Assembly: GCA_039545275.1 (NCBI GenBank)
Contig: BCHS01000007.1
Coordinates: forward strand, 744,001 to 808,000
Source: Pseudomicrostroma phylloplanum
Lineage: Eukaryota; Basidiomycota; Exobasidiomycetes; Microstromatales
Length of the DNA: 64,000 nucleotides
Reading direction: 5' to 3'
Shown: in pieces, positions 13,127-23,331 of the stretch
Layout of the letters: each line of letters begins with the position of its first letter
Numbering within the stretch: position 1 is the stretch's first letter
Made by a program: the position numbers and the translations under genes
The notes under the pieces: model-generated
Database searches by the model: none
What the model was told of the DNA's origin: nothing
Seen by the model: the letters and a program-made list of their open reading frames with translations, nothing else

Positions 13127-14733
13127 TCATCCTTCTTCCCCTACTGCTTCCGCTCCAGTCACTCTCCCTCTCTTCAGCTGATCTTCCCAAAAAGCCTCCC
13201 TCGCCCACTGCAGGAACTCGGCCTCGCTCACGGGCTCAGGCCCCTCCTGTACCAGCCCGACGAGGGAGCGCAGCAGGCCGCGGGCATGTCCATTGCGGCG
13301 GCGCGCTCGGTGAGAGGTGGGAGCGGGAGGGTGCTCATTGGTGGCAGTGTGAATGTGGGTAGTAGTGTCCGTGGCAGTTCGGCCGGAGGCCTGCCCTACA
13401 TCGGCGAGCGCTAGCGCCGGGCCTGGGGCTGCAGCGATTCCAGTGGCGCCGAGATCTGTCGAGCCTTGTGTGTCGGTCGCCCATCTCCCCTGCTGGTCAT
13501 CATCCGGAGCACCTTGCGCACCGTACGAATTCCAGTAGTCGTCCTCCTCGTCGCCCTCCTCGACAGCGGCAGCGTTAGAGCTTGCGTCACCTGCTCCGGC
13601 ACCACCATCGCCTGACTGTTCGTCGTCGCCCTCCCAGCCGCCCCAGAAGTCTTCGGCATTGATATAGAGGTGCTGCGTCTTCTTTTCCTGCCCGTCGTCA
13701 TCTTCTGCTGCTTCGGCAGCTGCGAAGGCGGTGCCGATGCCGGTTTCAGACATCGCAGCAAAGGGAGCAGAGGTCTGGCTTGTAGCATTGAAGGTCTTCA
13801 TCCGCTCTTCCTTGTCATGTTGACCCAAAAGTGGGGTTTGTACTGGCACCTGCCCTTGCGATCCGTCTGCGAGCCCCCTCTCCTGACTGCTGCGACCGAG
13901 CACAGCATTGAGACTCGCCTGCCATCGGCCAGGCGCAGCTCCAAAGGGGAGCAGATTGTGGAACTTCCAGCCTGGCTCATCATCGTCGCTCTCCTCCCAT
14001 TTGAGGATCATGGCGAGCGAGCCACCTCGAGCGGACTCATAGCCCAGACTAACCGAGGCAAGGAGAGTGCCTGCCTCTGGGCTCTGCCACTGGACGTCTT
14101 GGATGATGCTAGCTAGAGCGTCCTGGGGTGTGTGATGGACGCCGGCTAGCTCTTCGACATGTCCCCTGAGCTCCTCGAGGGCATTGATGACCCGCGCGGA
14201 GGTGTCGGGCTGACTGGTAGGTCCGCCTGTGACCAGGTAGTCGTCGATGTCGTGCGGGCTAATTCGAAGGAGGGTATGTCGTCTGTGGGAGTAGAACAGG
14301 AGCAGCAAGTGTGAGGCTACCTGATCTCCTCTTCGAGGCATTGCAGCAGGAGAGGCGGTACTCACTGGTTCAGCTCGCTGCTCTTCAGCGCGGCAGGTAT
14401 GCTCGGAGGATTGGAGAAGATCATAGGCAGAATCTCCACGGCAGCATCCCTGACCCTGTCATCTTCTTTCCCGACACCGGCACCTTGAGGCCTTTGCCGT
14501 GAGCTCTGCTGCTGCTGTCTCGTCTGCGGCTCCCTCCCGCCTTCAGCTCCCCATTCAGGCATCCCTTGAGGCGCCCTTTCCTCAACCGGCACATGGCTGC
14601 TCAGACCTCTGTCCACTAGCTCTTGCCCCTCCTCCTCTTGCGGCGGCAGGAAGTCGTAGTCGGCCGGGCCCGCAGAGTCGTGCTGGTAGCTAGTGGAGGC
14701 TCCTTTCGAACCAAAGGCGGAATAGGCAGACAT
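13127..14733 (-). CDS. Uncharacterised protein, about 507 residues
   Basis: Exons 14733-14366 and 14282-13127. The 83-nt intron has a GTGAGT donor and a CACAG acceptor and joins the frames. I do not recognise the family. The segment after the junction (HTLLRISPHDIDDYL, then a predicted helical stretch with HVEEL and ALASIIQDV) looks like a folded core of about 120 residues. The flanks are Gln-, acid- and Gly-rich. The C-terminus has an amphipathic helical tail (RSLVGLVQEGPEPVSE, then AEFLQWAREAFWEDQL). No signal peptide or membrane segment is seen. It is convergent with CWF19, 156 bases apart. A nuclear or cytosolic adaptor is only a guess. Confidence 0.7.
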
Positions 14734-15118
14734 GATGAGAGAGTCTTTCGTACGCCGGGGCGGTCTGCCTGGAGGCTAGCTATCGGTCAAAGCTCTGATC
14801 TTTCTCCAGCTCACTGTCAGCCGCACAGCACTTGGAGGCAAGAGGAGAGGGTTCTCAAGTCTTCAAGGGCAAAGGCATTTCGTCTGTGGTAGATCCGTAA
14901 CGAGCTGGCATTCAAGGAGGAATCATAGAAGGAGTGCAATGCGGAAAGAGGAGAGGAAGGAGTGCAAGAATTGGCGTGGGGCCTCCACTAGCCCCGCTCA
15001 GCAGCCGAGGTAACAGTCAGAGAACGTCTCTGCGAGAGGAGGATATCGAAGGATGAGTAGAAGGGGTGGAATTTTGCATTGAACTGAGCGAGAGTGAGTG
15101 ACATCTCCTCACTGCCTC
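14734..15118. other. Intergenic, 385 bases
   Basis: Upstream region of the uncharacterised gene and downstream region of the UPS1-like gene, both on the minus strand. No further gene or notable element was seen. Confidence 0.5.
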
Positions 15119-16581
15119 TCATCGTCCCTCTTTACGTTCTTGGGCCAGCCTCGCAGCTCGCTCCCTCGGTAGCTCCGCCGTAGTAGCCTGCTCCGCTCCC
15201 ACACTGCTTTGCGGTTGTTGCGGTGCCTCCTTCTCAGCAGCAGCAGCAGCAGCAGTCGTCGCAGCTTCTCTTGCTTCTGCCTTGCTCTCCCCTGTTCCGC
15301 CCCACCACCTTTGTCTCCCCCTCACAAGTCTCTCCCTAACAGCCTCTCTCCAATCTGCCATCCCCTCCTCCCTCTCTTTACGCCCTACATGTCCCCAGAT
15401 CCCCTCCTCCTTCACATCCCTGTACCTCTTCTTCGCTCTCTCCTTTGCTTCTAACCATCGCTCTCTACCCTTTGCTAGCCGTAGACGGAGAGATGCCAGA
15501 GGGGAGAGTGGAAGACCGTCTAGCCATGGAGGCCGAAGCGATTCCCGAAGACTGGCGAGGGGGCCGGAGCGACGTGGGGGTGTGAGGGAGTGGGAGAAGG
15601 GGGAGACGCTGTGGGAGAGGAGAGACGAGGTGTGGAGGAGTCCTTGCCGAGACTGCGAAAGAGGTGGACAGCAAGGAGAATGAGACTGCGTCAGACTACT
15701 GCCCGAGAGGTAGAAATCTGGGCTACGGCACTGCGCCTACTCACGGTGTCTATGTGCGCCTTGAACCGCTTGATGCCGAACTTCTCAATCCTACCCCAGA
15801 GGACGGACACGTCGCTGGTGATGTGTGCGCTGATCAGGCAGTGCGTAGGCAGGAATGCTAGTGTGGTCGGTGTTGTACCCGCGCCGCTTCCAAGAGAGAC
15901 CGCCTCCTTCTCTTTGCCCTTTCCCTTCGCAAGAGGAGCTGTAGAAGCAGTCGTATGCTGAGCCTGCTCTTCCGGGAGGACCTCGCTGAAAGTGAGCCCC
16001 TCGGCCACAGCGAGCACAGTCGTATGGTCCACGTTCCTCGTCCAAGTCCTCATCTGCCTGCCTGTCCTCCCAGCCTGACTCTGCGCCGGCACTCCCTGCC
16101 AGGTTCCATCAGCAGGTCTCGCCAGCTGGCCCCTCGGCGGGTACATCTTTGTGAAGTCAGAGGAATTGCCTTCCTCGGTGACTCCGCCTGCTGCTGAGGC
16201 AGAGCCACCGGGGAGGTCACCGTCGAGGTCGACTTCGCTCACTTCGAGGACCCAGCTCTCGGAGTTCTTGACTAGGCCGCGGGGAGCCCAGGAAGGGAGA
16301 GTGCCTTTCTTGAGGATCAGCCGGGAAGTGAGGAGTACTGGGCGGACGACAGAGCCAGAGGCCGACGAGGACGAAGACGAGGTGGAAGCAGATGCTGATC
16401 CGTCTCCCGCTGCTGAAGGGGCAGAAGCTACATCCTGCCGCCTGTAGACGATGCGCCGTTCGAGTACATCGGTAGAGAGGACGTGTGGAGCGTATGGGTT
16501 CGGGTAGCGTAGGAAGTAGGCGGGCGCGAGGATGGCGAATGGCGTTGGGTAGGTTGTCTGAGTCTGATAGGTTTGTACCAT
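15119..16581 (-). CDS. UPS1: PRELI/MSF1 (UPS1-type) mitochondrial phospholipid-transfer protein, enlarged
   Basis: Exons 16581-15745 and 15652-15119 (92-nt intron, GTGAGT donor, CGCAG acceptor, phase 0) give about 456 residues. The N-terminus reads straight into the PRELI/MSF1 signature (FLRYPNPYAPHVLSTDVLER), followed by LPSW, the SWVLEVSEVD strand, the RTWTRNVDHTT strand and a final helix (GIKRFKAHIDTVSR). Family role: intermembrane-space transfer of phosphatidic acid (UPS1/PRELID1) or phosphatidylserine (UPS2/PRELID3), usually with Mdm35. Usual family members are about 175-230 residues. This one is roughly twice as long because of a poly-Ser insertion (about residues 55-85), two more insertions, and an Arg/Lys/Ala-rich C-terminal extension of about 170 residues. 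Which UPS paralogue it matches is not certain. Confidence 0.85.
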
Positions 16582-16963
16582 CGCAGGTACAATGAGACGA
16601 CGGCAAAGACAACAGAGAGAGGGAGAGGGGATGTGGCAAGACTAAAGGACGTGATGGACTACGGCGGTGACGCTGTCAGTCGATGTCGCCTGAGCTCTGC
16701 CCACTTTGATATTTCGATGCGGAAAGCGGAACGGCACACGCGGAGAGGCGAGGCGGCGGCTTGGCCCAAGCTCGGGCTGAGGCGACGAGGTGGGGAGGGG
16801 GAGTGCCGCCAACAGAGGGCCATCCTGAACACCATCTCCATCTTGACTCCCGCAGCTGTGATCCTCCAGGCAGCCATGGACATAACACACTCATTACCTT
16901 TCACATCATTCCTACGGTGATCAAGCGAACACCACCTCCCCAGAACCTCGCTCCTGATCCGCC
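16582..16963. promoter_or_regulatory. Divergent promoter region, UPS1-like / STE20 kinase
   Basis: 382 bases between two opposed start codons. No TATA box is obvious, and no other gene was seen. Confidence 0.45.
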
Positions 16964-18733
16964 ATGCTCGGACGCACAAAGGCCGCCCTGGGCTTGGCTG
17001 GATCAAGCGCCAGTGGGTCCAGCTCCTCTTCAGGCGGTGAAGGTCGTCTCGGCGTGCCCGTAGCCAGTGGCAGCAAGACTTCCACGTCTACCACATCGAC
17101 CAGGAGGTCACTCTCGCGGACGAATTCGGCCTCACACCGCTCCACGTCATCGCCGCAGAGGGCAGCCAACCACATTGGGTCAGTGGTGGATGACTGGCCT
17201 ATGTACTCGTCGCAGCCAGAGGACTACATCCTGGGCGATATCATCGGGCATGGCGCATCGTCGACCGTGTATCAAGCAGCTTTCCAGCCTCTGAATGGTA
17301 GAGCTTGTGCAGTCAAGGTCATCGACCTCGAAGCCTTTGGCAGAGATACCGACGAGCTTAGGCGGGAGACGCAGTTGATGTCACTCTCCAAGCACCCCAA
17401 TGTCCTCCGTGTGCGAGGCTGCTGGGTCAAAGAGACTAAGCTACATATTGCTACTCGATTGATGAGCTCAGGATCCATGCTGGACATCATGCGCTTTGCT
17501 CACACAGATGGGTTCCATGAGGACGTCATCTGTACAGTCCTCAAGCAGGCCTTGCAGGGACTGGACTACCTACATGTCAATGGCTGGCTGCATAGGGACC
17601 TGAAAGCTGCCAACCTCCTCGTAGACGAAGATGGTACCGTCCTGCTGGGAGACTTTGGGGTAGGCGTCTGGGTTGGCGAAGGGCGTTCGATAGGCCGGAG
17701 CGGCAGTGTGGGTGGGAAGCGCAAGTCCTTTGTTGGGACTCCCTGCTGGATGGCCCCTGAGGTCATCTCTCGGCAAGACTACAATTCCAAGGCTGACATT
17801 TGGTCTTTTGGTATCACGGCTCTGGAGCTCTCGCAGGGTCATGCTCCCCACTCTCGCCTGCCTCCAGTCAAAGTGCTGATGAAGACACTGGATGAGGAGT
17901 CGCCCAGACTGGACATGGTTGGAGGAGCCCATCGCTACTCCAAGACTTTCGCAGAATTTGTCGACCTATGTCTACAGAAAGAACCAGACAAGCGGCCGTC
18001 GGCTGCAGCTCTTCTCAAGCATCCCTTCTTCAAGCATGCAAAGCCACAGAGATACCTGATCAATGCGATTTTAGCCGATCTGCCCCCCTTGAGCGAGAGA
18101 CAGGAGAGGTTCAAGAAGAGAACCATGAGCATACAGACTGCTCGGTATCTCCAGAGCTGGGACTTCAGCGTCGATTCTCCCGCTTCCAGCCCTACTATAG
18201 GCAGGGTACTCAGCCTTAGCACCCCTGCGGGTACAGGAAGCAGCGACCCTTTCTCCGGCTTTGAGGGCAGCGTGAGCAGTCCTGGACCTGCCAGCGCACG
18301 CAGCAGCAGGATAGCTCCGCGACGTGTGAGGCTGCAGTCCTCTTCCAGCTCCATCGGCGAAACGAGCGACTCTGTGATTTTTACACCCGTCTCTGGTGGA
18401 GGGATCGGAAAGAAGATCTTGAGCATAGATGGCGAGCATGCCATTGTCGTCGAGGACGAGGATGGGCTAGAGGATAGTCACGACGTCTTCGCAGATAGCG
18501 AGACTACTCAACAAGCCGACGAGACACTCGCTCGTAGCGCTTCTACTCTCGCGCTGAATGCAGCCGTGCCTGCGTCTACATCGGACGACACTGTAGAGCC
18601 ATCAAGAAGGCATATCGAGGACCCGCACGGTGCCTTGACAGCCTCGCCTGTCGAAGGAAGGAGCGGGTCGATCCCGAATCCAGAAGAGCAACAGACGGAA
18701 GGGTCTCAAGGCCAAAGACTACGTATAGCGTGA
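16964..18733 (+). CDS. STE20-family protein kinase of the OSR1/SPAK (FRAY) type
   Basis: Single exon, 589 residues. A Ser/Thr-rich head (1-85) precedes a complete kinase domain: glycine loop IGHGASSTVYQA (about 94-105), lysine K118 in CAVKVIDL, HRDLKAAN (His210, Asp212), DFG at Asp230, the activation loop SFVGTPCWMAPE, and subdomains IX-XI through HPFFKHA. The signature GSMLDIM, the GLDYLH helix and the PPVKVLM segment place it with OSR1/SPAK/FRAY kinases rather than PAK or MST. The tail (about 400-589) is low-complexity and acidic; I do not see a clear C-terminal RFXV-binding domain. Animal members control ion cotransporters under WNK kinases, but the fungal role is unknown. The only oddity in the core is Gly in place of the usual Ser/Thr after DFGV. 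Confidence 0.9.
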   Translation: MLGRTKAALGLAGSSASGSSSSSGGEGRLGVPVASGSKTSTSTTSTRRSLSRTNSASHRSTSSPQRAANHIGSVVDDWPMYSSQPEDYILGDIIGHGASSTVYQAAFQPLNGRACAVKVIDLEAFGRDTDELRRETQLMSLSKHPNVLRVRGCWVKETKLHIATRLMSSGSMLDIMRFAHTDGFHEDVICTVLKQALQGLDYLHVNGWLHRDLKAANLLVDEDGTVLLGDFGVGVWVGEGRSIGRSGSVGGKRKSFVGTPCWMAPEVISRQDYNSKADIWSFGITALELSQGHAPHSRLPPVKVLMKTLDEESPRLDMVGGAHRYSKTFAEFVDLCLQKEPDKRPSAAALLKHPFFKHAKPQRYLINAILADLPPLSERQERFKKRTMSIQTARYLQSWDFSVDSPASSPTIGRVLSLSTPAGTGSSDPFSGFEGSVSSPGPASARSSRIAPRRVRLQSSSSSIGETSDSVIFTPVSGGGIGKKILSIDGEHAIVVEDEDGLEDSHDVFADSETTQQADETLARSASTLALNAAVPASTSDDTVEPSRRHIEDPHGALTASPVEGRSGSIPNPEEQQTEGSQGQRLRIA

Positions 18734-18863
18734 GCATCTCAGGAGTGTCCGATGTGAGGAGTCTCGGTCGGACGGGTGAGTCTCGCGGCCAGAAGGTGAA
18801 GGAGGGATCTACAGGTGACGTCGGGCTACATTCGCGGCGGCAGCTTACTGACCCTCCGCTTCT

Positions 18864-20477
18864 GTGATTGCCTCCTCGCACACCTCTAGTATCGTCTCGG
18901 ACTTCTTTTACCCTAATCTAGGAGGAGTGGAGGGCCACATCTCGGAGATATCTGCCCTCCTCGTCGCACCCCCATTCAACCATCACGTGGTCATCATCAC
19001 TCACGCCTACGCCCCATCACGTATTGGTGTGCGTCATCTGTCGACTGGCGTGACAGTATACTACCTTCCACTGAGAGTGATAGCCTCACAAGCCACACTC
19101 CCCAACTTTTACACCTCCCATCCGCTCCTACGGTACATCTTCATCCGGGAGCGCATCCAGCTCGTGCACGCCCATCAAGCGCTCAGCTCACTCGCCCACG
19201 AAGCTCTCTTCCACGCAAGAGAGGCTGGCATCAAGACGGTCTTTACCGACCACTCGCTCTTCTCACTGGACGAAGACGCGGCCAGCATCTTGACAAACAA
19301 GCTGCTTCGCTTTGTGCTCAGCGATGTGGACCGGGTAGTGTGTGTCAGTTATGCTGCTAGGGAGAACACGGTGCTGCGAGGAGGGATCAGGGACCCCGGG
19401 AAGAGGGTCGTAGTGATACCGAATGCTGTTGATGGGGAGAAGTTCAGACCTCTTACGCCAGGAGAGAGACGCACACGACCCTCAGGGCTTTATCGTCATG
19501 CGCTTGAGGACGACGCCTCCTCAAGCTCGCCTCTCAACGTCTCCGCAAGCTCACATCGGACGACCGTCGTGATCCTCTCCCGCCTGATGTACCGCAAAGG
19601 CATCGACTTGCTCATCGAGGCCATCCCACGCATCTGCCTCGCGCACCCCGAAGTCGACTTCCTCATCGGCGGCGACGGGCCGAAGCGCGTAGAGCTAGAG
19701 CAGATGCGCGAGCGCTGTCTCCTTCTGGATAGAGTTCAGCTAGTAGGCTCGGTGAAGCAGGGCTCTGTGCGCAACCATCTCACGCGAGGGGAAATCTTCC
19801 TCTCACCTTCTCTCACAGAGGCCTTCGGAACGTCTATCATCGAGGCTGCCTCCTGCGGACTGCTCATCGTGGCTACGGAGGTGGGAGGAGTGCCGGAAAT
19901 CCTCCCTTCCCCCGAGATGCTCCTCCTCGCCGCACCCAACACGGACGAGCTAGTGCGCGTCGTCTCCCTTGCTGTGCATCGTGTAAGGGCACAGCAGGAG
20001 AGTGGGGAGTGGGACCCTTGGAGGGTTCATGCGAGGACGAGGGGAATGTACAGTTGGGCAGAGGTGGTGAGACGTCTCGAGGGAGTGTACTTTGAGGCGA
20101 TGCGAGAGAGGAAGGTAGGGAGGATGGAGAGACTCATGAGGTACTGGGAAAATGCTGGTCCCGAGAGCCCCTCGCAGACTTCTGCTACCACGGACAGCGG
20201 TAGCGACGCCAACGACGACGACGGGGCTGTTCTGTCAAGTGGGTGGCAGATCAAGAAGAGCTGGGTTGCGGGAAGCGTCTTCTGTATCGTGATCATGGTC
20301 GACATGGTCTTTGCCTGGCTTCTAGAGTGGGGCTGGCCAAGGGCTGACATCGATGTCGTTGTCGCGGCAGCGGGAGGAGCATTCAATGATGTGGACGAGG
20401 AGGATGAAGGGGAGGATGACGATAGCTGGAGTGGTGGAAACGTACAGGAGCAGGACATCGCGAATGGGATCGATTAG
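18864..20477 (+). CDS. GPI3: PIG-A/GPI3 phosphatidylinositol N-acetylglucosaminyltransferase, 5' end unresolved
   Basis: The catalytic subunit of GPI-GlcNAc transferase makes GlcNAc-PI, the first step of GPI-anchor synthesis, on the cytosolic face of the ER. The frame contains the diagnostic start SDFFYPNLGGVEGHI, FTDHSLF, VVCVSYAARENTVLR, VIPNAVDGEKF, the GT4 C-terminal lobe (SRLMYRKGIDLL, GGDGPKR) and the EX7E-like SPSLTEAFGTSIIEAASCG. A C-terminal membrane helix follows (about 20272-20330, VFCIVIMVDMVFAWLL). The acidic tail ends at the TAG of 20475-20477. The coordinate 18864 is a GTG, not an ATG: no in-frame ATG exists between the upstream stop (18849) and the conserved SDFFYPN block. A likely acceptor is CTCTAG at 18884-18889, with CTGAC 36-40 nt before it, so a short 5' exon probably lies upstream. 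Confidence 0.9.
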   Translation: MIASSHTSSIVSDFFYPNLGGVEGHISEISALLVAPPFNHHVVIITHAYAPSRIGVRHLSTGVTVYYLPLRVIASQATLPNFYTSHPLLRYIFIRERIQLVHAHQALSSLAHEALFHAREAGIKTVFTDHSLFSLDEDAASILTNKLLRFVLSDVDRVVCVSYAARENTVLRGGIRDPGKRVVVIPNAVDGEKFRPLTPGERRTRPSGLYRHALEDDASSSSPLNVSASSHRTTVVILSRLMYRKGIDLLIEAIPRICLAHPEVDFLIGGDGPKRVELEQMRERCLLLDRVQLVGSVKQGSVRNHLTRGEIFLSPSLTEAFGTSIIEAASCGLLIVATEVGGVPEILPSPEMLLLAAPNTDELVRVVSLAVHRVRAQQESGEWDPWRVHARTRGMYSWAEVVRRLEGVYFEAMRERKVGRMERLMRYWENAGPESPSQTSATTDSGSDANDDDGAVLSSGWQIKKSWVAGSVFCIVIMVDMVFAWLLEWGWPRADIDVVVAAAGGAFNDVDEEDEGEDDDSWSGGNVQEQDIANGID

Positions 20478-20595
20478 CCGAAGGGACTTCAGCATTGAGA
20501 ATTGTTTCGGACCTCATAGACTAGCACAACATCTGTAATGTATTGTTCATCATCATCATCATCTTTTCTAAACAAGGCCGCGACCCTCTGCGGTT

Positions 20596-21921
20596 TCATT
20601 CCCACCGTCCGCGATCGTCCTTCGCTCTCAGCACACCAGAAGGCGCAACGACACCGTCCAGCGTGCGGTCGTACTCGTCCTGAGGGACTCGCTCACCGGA
20701 GGGGAGCACTTGCGGGGTGAGACCCAGCGCAACTGAAGTTAACAAACAGGAAGTTTGCTTGTCAGCTTCTTCGGCCCTCCTCATTTCTTCAAGGGAGCGA
20801 TCGCTGCACTGCGCTGCCCCGTGACTCACCACAAACCGGTCCCGCCTTGCCCCTCTGCTGCGCAAACTCCTCACATCGGGCCAAGTAGCGGTCGTAGTAC
20901 CCCTTCCCGTGGCCCAAGCGGCCCGCCTGCTCATCAAAGGCCACTCCAGGGGAGAGGATCAGGTCCAGTCCAGACCCGCCAGTGGAAGGGTCGAGGGCAT
21001 TTTCTCGTCTTACTCTCTCACTCTGACTCTGACTCTGACTTTGACTTTGGTCAGAGGCGCCGCCCTCGCTGATCTCCTCTACTCCGGCAGCGTACTCCTC
21101 CTCGGGCTCGCGGATACCCCAACGATTCATCTTCATGCCTTCGTACTCGGCTAGAGTGCGGAGACGGAGCATGCGCATGTCTGACGAGAAGGTCGAGGTG
21201 GTTGGTTTGGAAGAGGAAGGAGTAGAAGAGCTGGACGAGCTTGCAGCGGGAGAGGTTGTGGAGGCGGGGGCTGCGAAGAGGGGTACGTAGAGACGTTTGC
21301 CTGGCGGAAGGAAGCGATGATGGGGGAGTAGCATGCATTAGCTACTGTGTACGACTCTGACTCGACCGAATTGTGCGTTGCCTGACTGACCTGCCTGGAG
21401 TGTATGGCGACAGAGGTGATCTGTATCCACTTCCCCTGATGCCATGGACACGTAGACGGAGATGGCCTGTGCTTGCTGGTAGGTGGGCGAGGCGAGGATA
21501 CGTCGAGTGACTTGCTCAGCTGTATGAAGAAGCAGAGTCAACTGTCAGAACGGTTCTCTGCCATGGGTGTCTTGTGCCTAGACTCGTGTTGCTGCTCACA
21601 TTGCTCCAGGATTTCCTGTCGGGACATCTGCGCCAACCGCTGGGCCATGGCCTTTCGCATGGTCCGCTTTGCTGTCCGCAAAGCCGCGACCGAAGCTGCT
21701 GATGCAGAGTTAGCTGCCATCTCTCCTTGCTGCTGCGCGGAAGCCATACGAGGGTTGTCAGCTGAGTAGGACCTCAAGGCTGGGTAGACTATAGGGGGTG
21801 AGGATCCCTCAGGCACAGACGGAAGCAGCAAAGTGTGACTCAATCGGAAACAGCGGGCCGCCGGTGCCTGGACGGACGCCTTCCATCCGACCCGACTCCG
21901 CCTGGTGATGTTGGGGAACAT
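20596..21921 (-). CDS. FAU1: 5-formyltetrahydrofolate cyclo-ligase (MTHFS)
   Basis: It converts 5-formyl-THF and ATP to 5,10-methenyl-THF in one-carbon metabolism. Four exons: 21921 (or 21747)-21600, 21519-21391, 21300-20830 and 20732-20596. Junctions give [24 protein letters not shown] and AGPV/CVALGLTP, matching the family. The nucleotide-binding signature [15 protein letters not shown] is intact. The conserved helix begins at Met of 21747 (MASAQQQ; 294 residues). An earlier in-frame ATG at 21921 would add 58 residues rich in Arg, Ser and Ala and poor in acids (352 residues), resembling a mitochondrial presequence. An insertion of low-complexity Ser-rich sequence and a (Ser-Gln)n repeat sits before the binding loop. 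It is divergent from the alcohol dehydrogenase, whose ATG is only 129 bases away. Confidence 0.88.
21022..21051. repeat. Hexanucleotide repeat coding for (Ser-Gln)n in MTHFS
   Basis: Tandem GACTCT/GACTTT units on the plus strand. On the coding minus strand they give alternating Ser and Gln in a disordered insertion of the cyclo-ligase. Confidence 0.85.
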
Positions 21922-22049
21922 GTGGAGGGCCGAGTGGCGCACGACATCCTTCTTATTCTTCGTACCGGCCACTTCGCCTCCCCACCACACTGCCCACCAA
22001 ACAATCACACCCAACCACGGAATCATCAACCACACATCACATTCTAACC

Positions 22050-23331
22050 ATGCCTCGTGGATACGCAATCAAGGACAGCAAGAAGCCCACCGACTTCGAG
22101 GTCATCGAGTTTGAGCTCAAGAAGCCCGGAGACCACGATGTCGACGTCGCCATCGAATGCTGTGGTGTCTGTGGAAGTGATCGTGAGTAGACCGGATCAT
22201 CCAATCATATCGGCTGTTAAAAGTATGTTCGCTGATTCATCGTCGTCGTCGACAACGGACCCTGGTTCATCTCCTCACAGACCACACCATCACTGGTGGA
22301 TGGGGACCTCTGAGCGGACCCTGCATCCCTGGTGAGTCAGCATGCGCGAGCATATATGCATATATTCTGCTGACGCTCACTCCCCTGTCACGCTTCTTCT
22401 CGCTACAGGCCACGAAATCATTGGTACCGTCACCCAGGTTGGCAAGTCTGTCAAGGACCCCAAGATCAAGGTCGGCGCTCGCGTCGGTGTCGGCGCCCAG
22501 GTAGACAGCTGTGGAGAGTGCGCCAACTGCAAGAACGAGAGCGAGCAATACTGTGTCGGCAACAAGGAGGGCACAAAAGGCATGGTTGACACCTACAACT
22601 CTACCCACCACGACGGCACACCTGCCCAGGGGGGATACAGCACACACATCCGTACCCAGGAGCAGTTCGTCTTTGCCATCCCAGACGAGATCGAGTCCAC
22701 CGATGCTGCTAGCATGCTGTGCGCCGGTCTGACCGTCTACTCCCCTCTGCTGCGAAACGGCGTCAAGAAGGGAACACGTGTTGGTGTCGTTGGTCTTGGT
22801 GGTCTGGGCCACTACGCCGTGCTCTGGGCCAAGGCCATGGGCGCAGATGTGACAGTCATCTCCCACTCTCCCCGCAAGGCCGAGGATGCCAAGAAGCTCG
22901 GAGCCAGCGAGTTCATCTCCACCAAGGAGAAGCCCGACTGGGCCTCTGAGTTCGGTCGCGAGAAGCCTCTGGACATCATCATCTCCACTGCCTCTTCCAA
23001 CGCCGTAGACATTCCCGCCTTCCTCTCCTCTCTCTCGGTGCACGGCCGTCTGATCTTCGTCGGTATGCCCGAGGACGAGTTCAAGAGCCTGCGCAGCCAG
23101 CAATTCGCCGGCAACGGAGCTCTGCTGGGTGGTAGCCACATCGGTAGTAAGGTCGAGGCATTGAGCATGCTGGACCTGGCGGCAAAGGAGAAGATCAAGC
23201 CTTGGATCGAGGTGCTCCCCATGAAGGACTGTGGAAAGGCCATCCAGAGACTGGCAGACGGTGATGTGCGATACCGATTTGTTCTGACGCAGGACATTGA
23301 GGACCACAAGAAGGCTGCTGAGAAGGCTTAG
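22050..23331 (+). CDS. Zinc-dependent alcohol dehydrogenase, cinnamyl-alcohol/ADH6-like
   Basis: Exons 22050-22182, 22281-22331 and 22409-23331 encode 368 residues. The first junction rebuilds the catalytic zinc site CGVCGSDHH. The second rebuilds PCIPGHEIIGTV with the conserved GHE. The structural zinc motif follows (SCGECANCKNESEQYC), then the Rossmann dinucleotide loop GVVGLGGLGHYAVLWAKAMG. The spacing matches NADP(H)-dependent medium-chain reductases of the CAD/ADH6 group, which reduce aromatic and branched aldehydes. The substrate cannot be told. The ATG context (ACC before ATG) is good. The 51-nt middle exon is small but necessary to join the two zinc sites. Confidence 0.93.
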
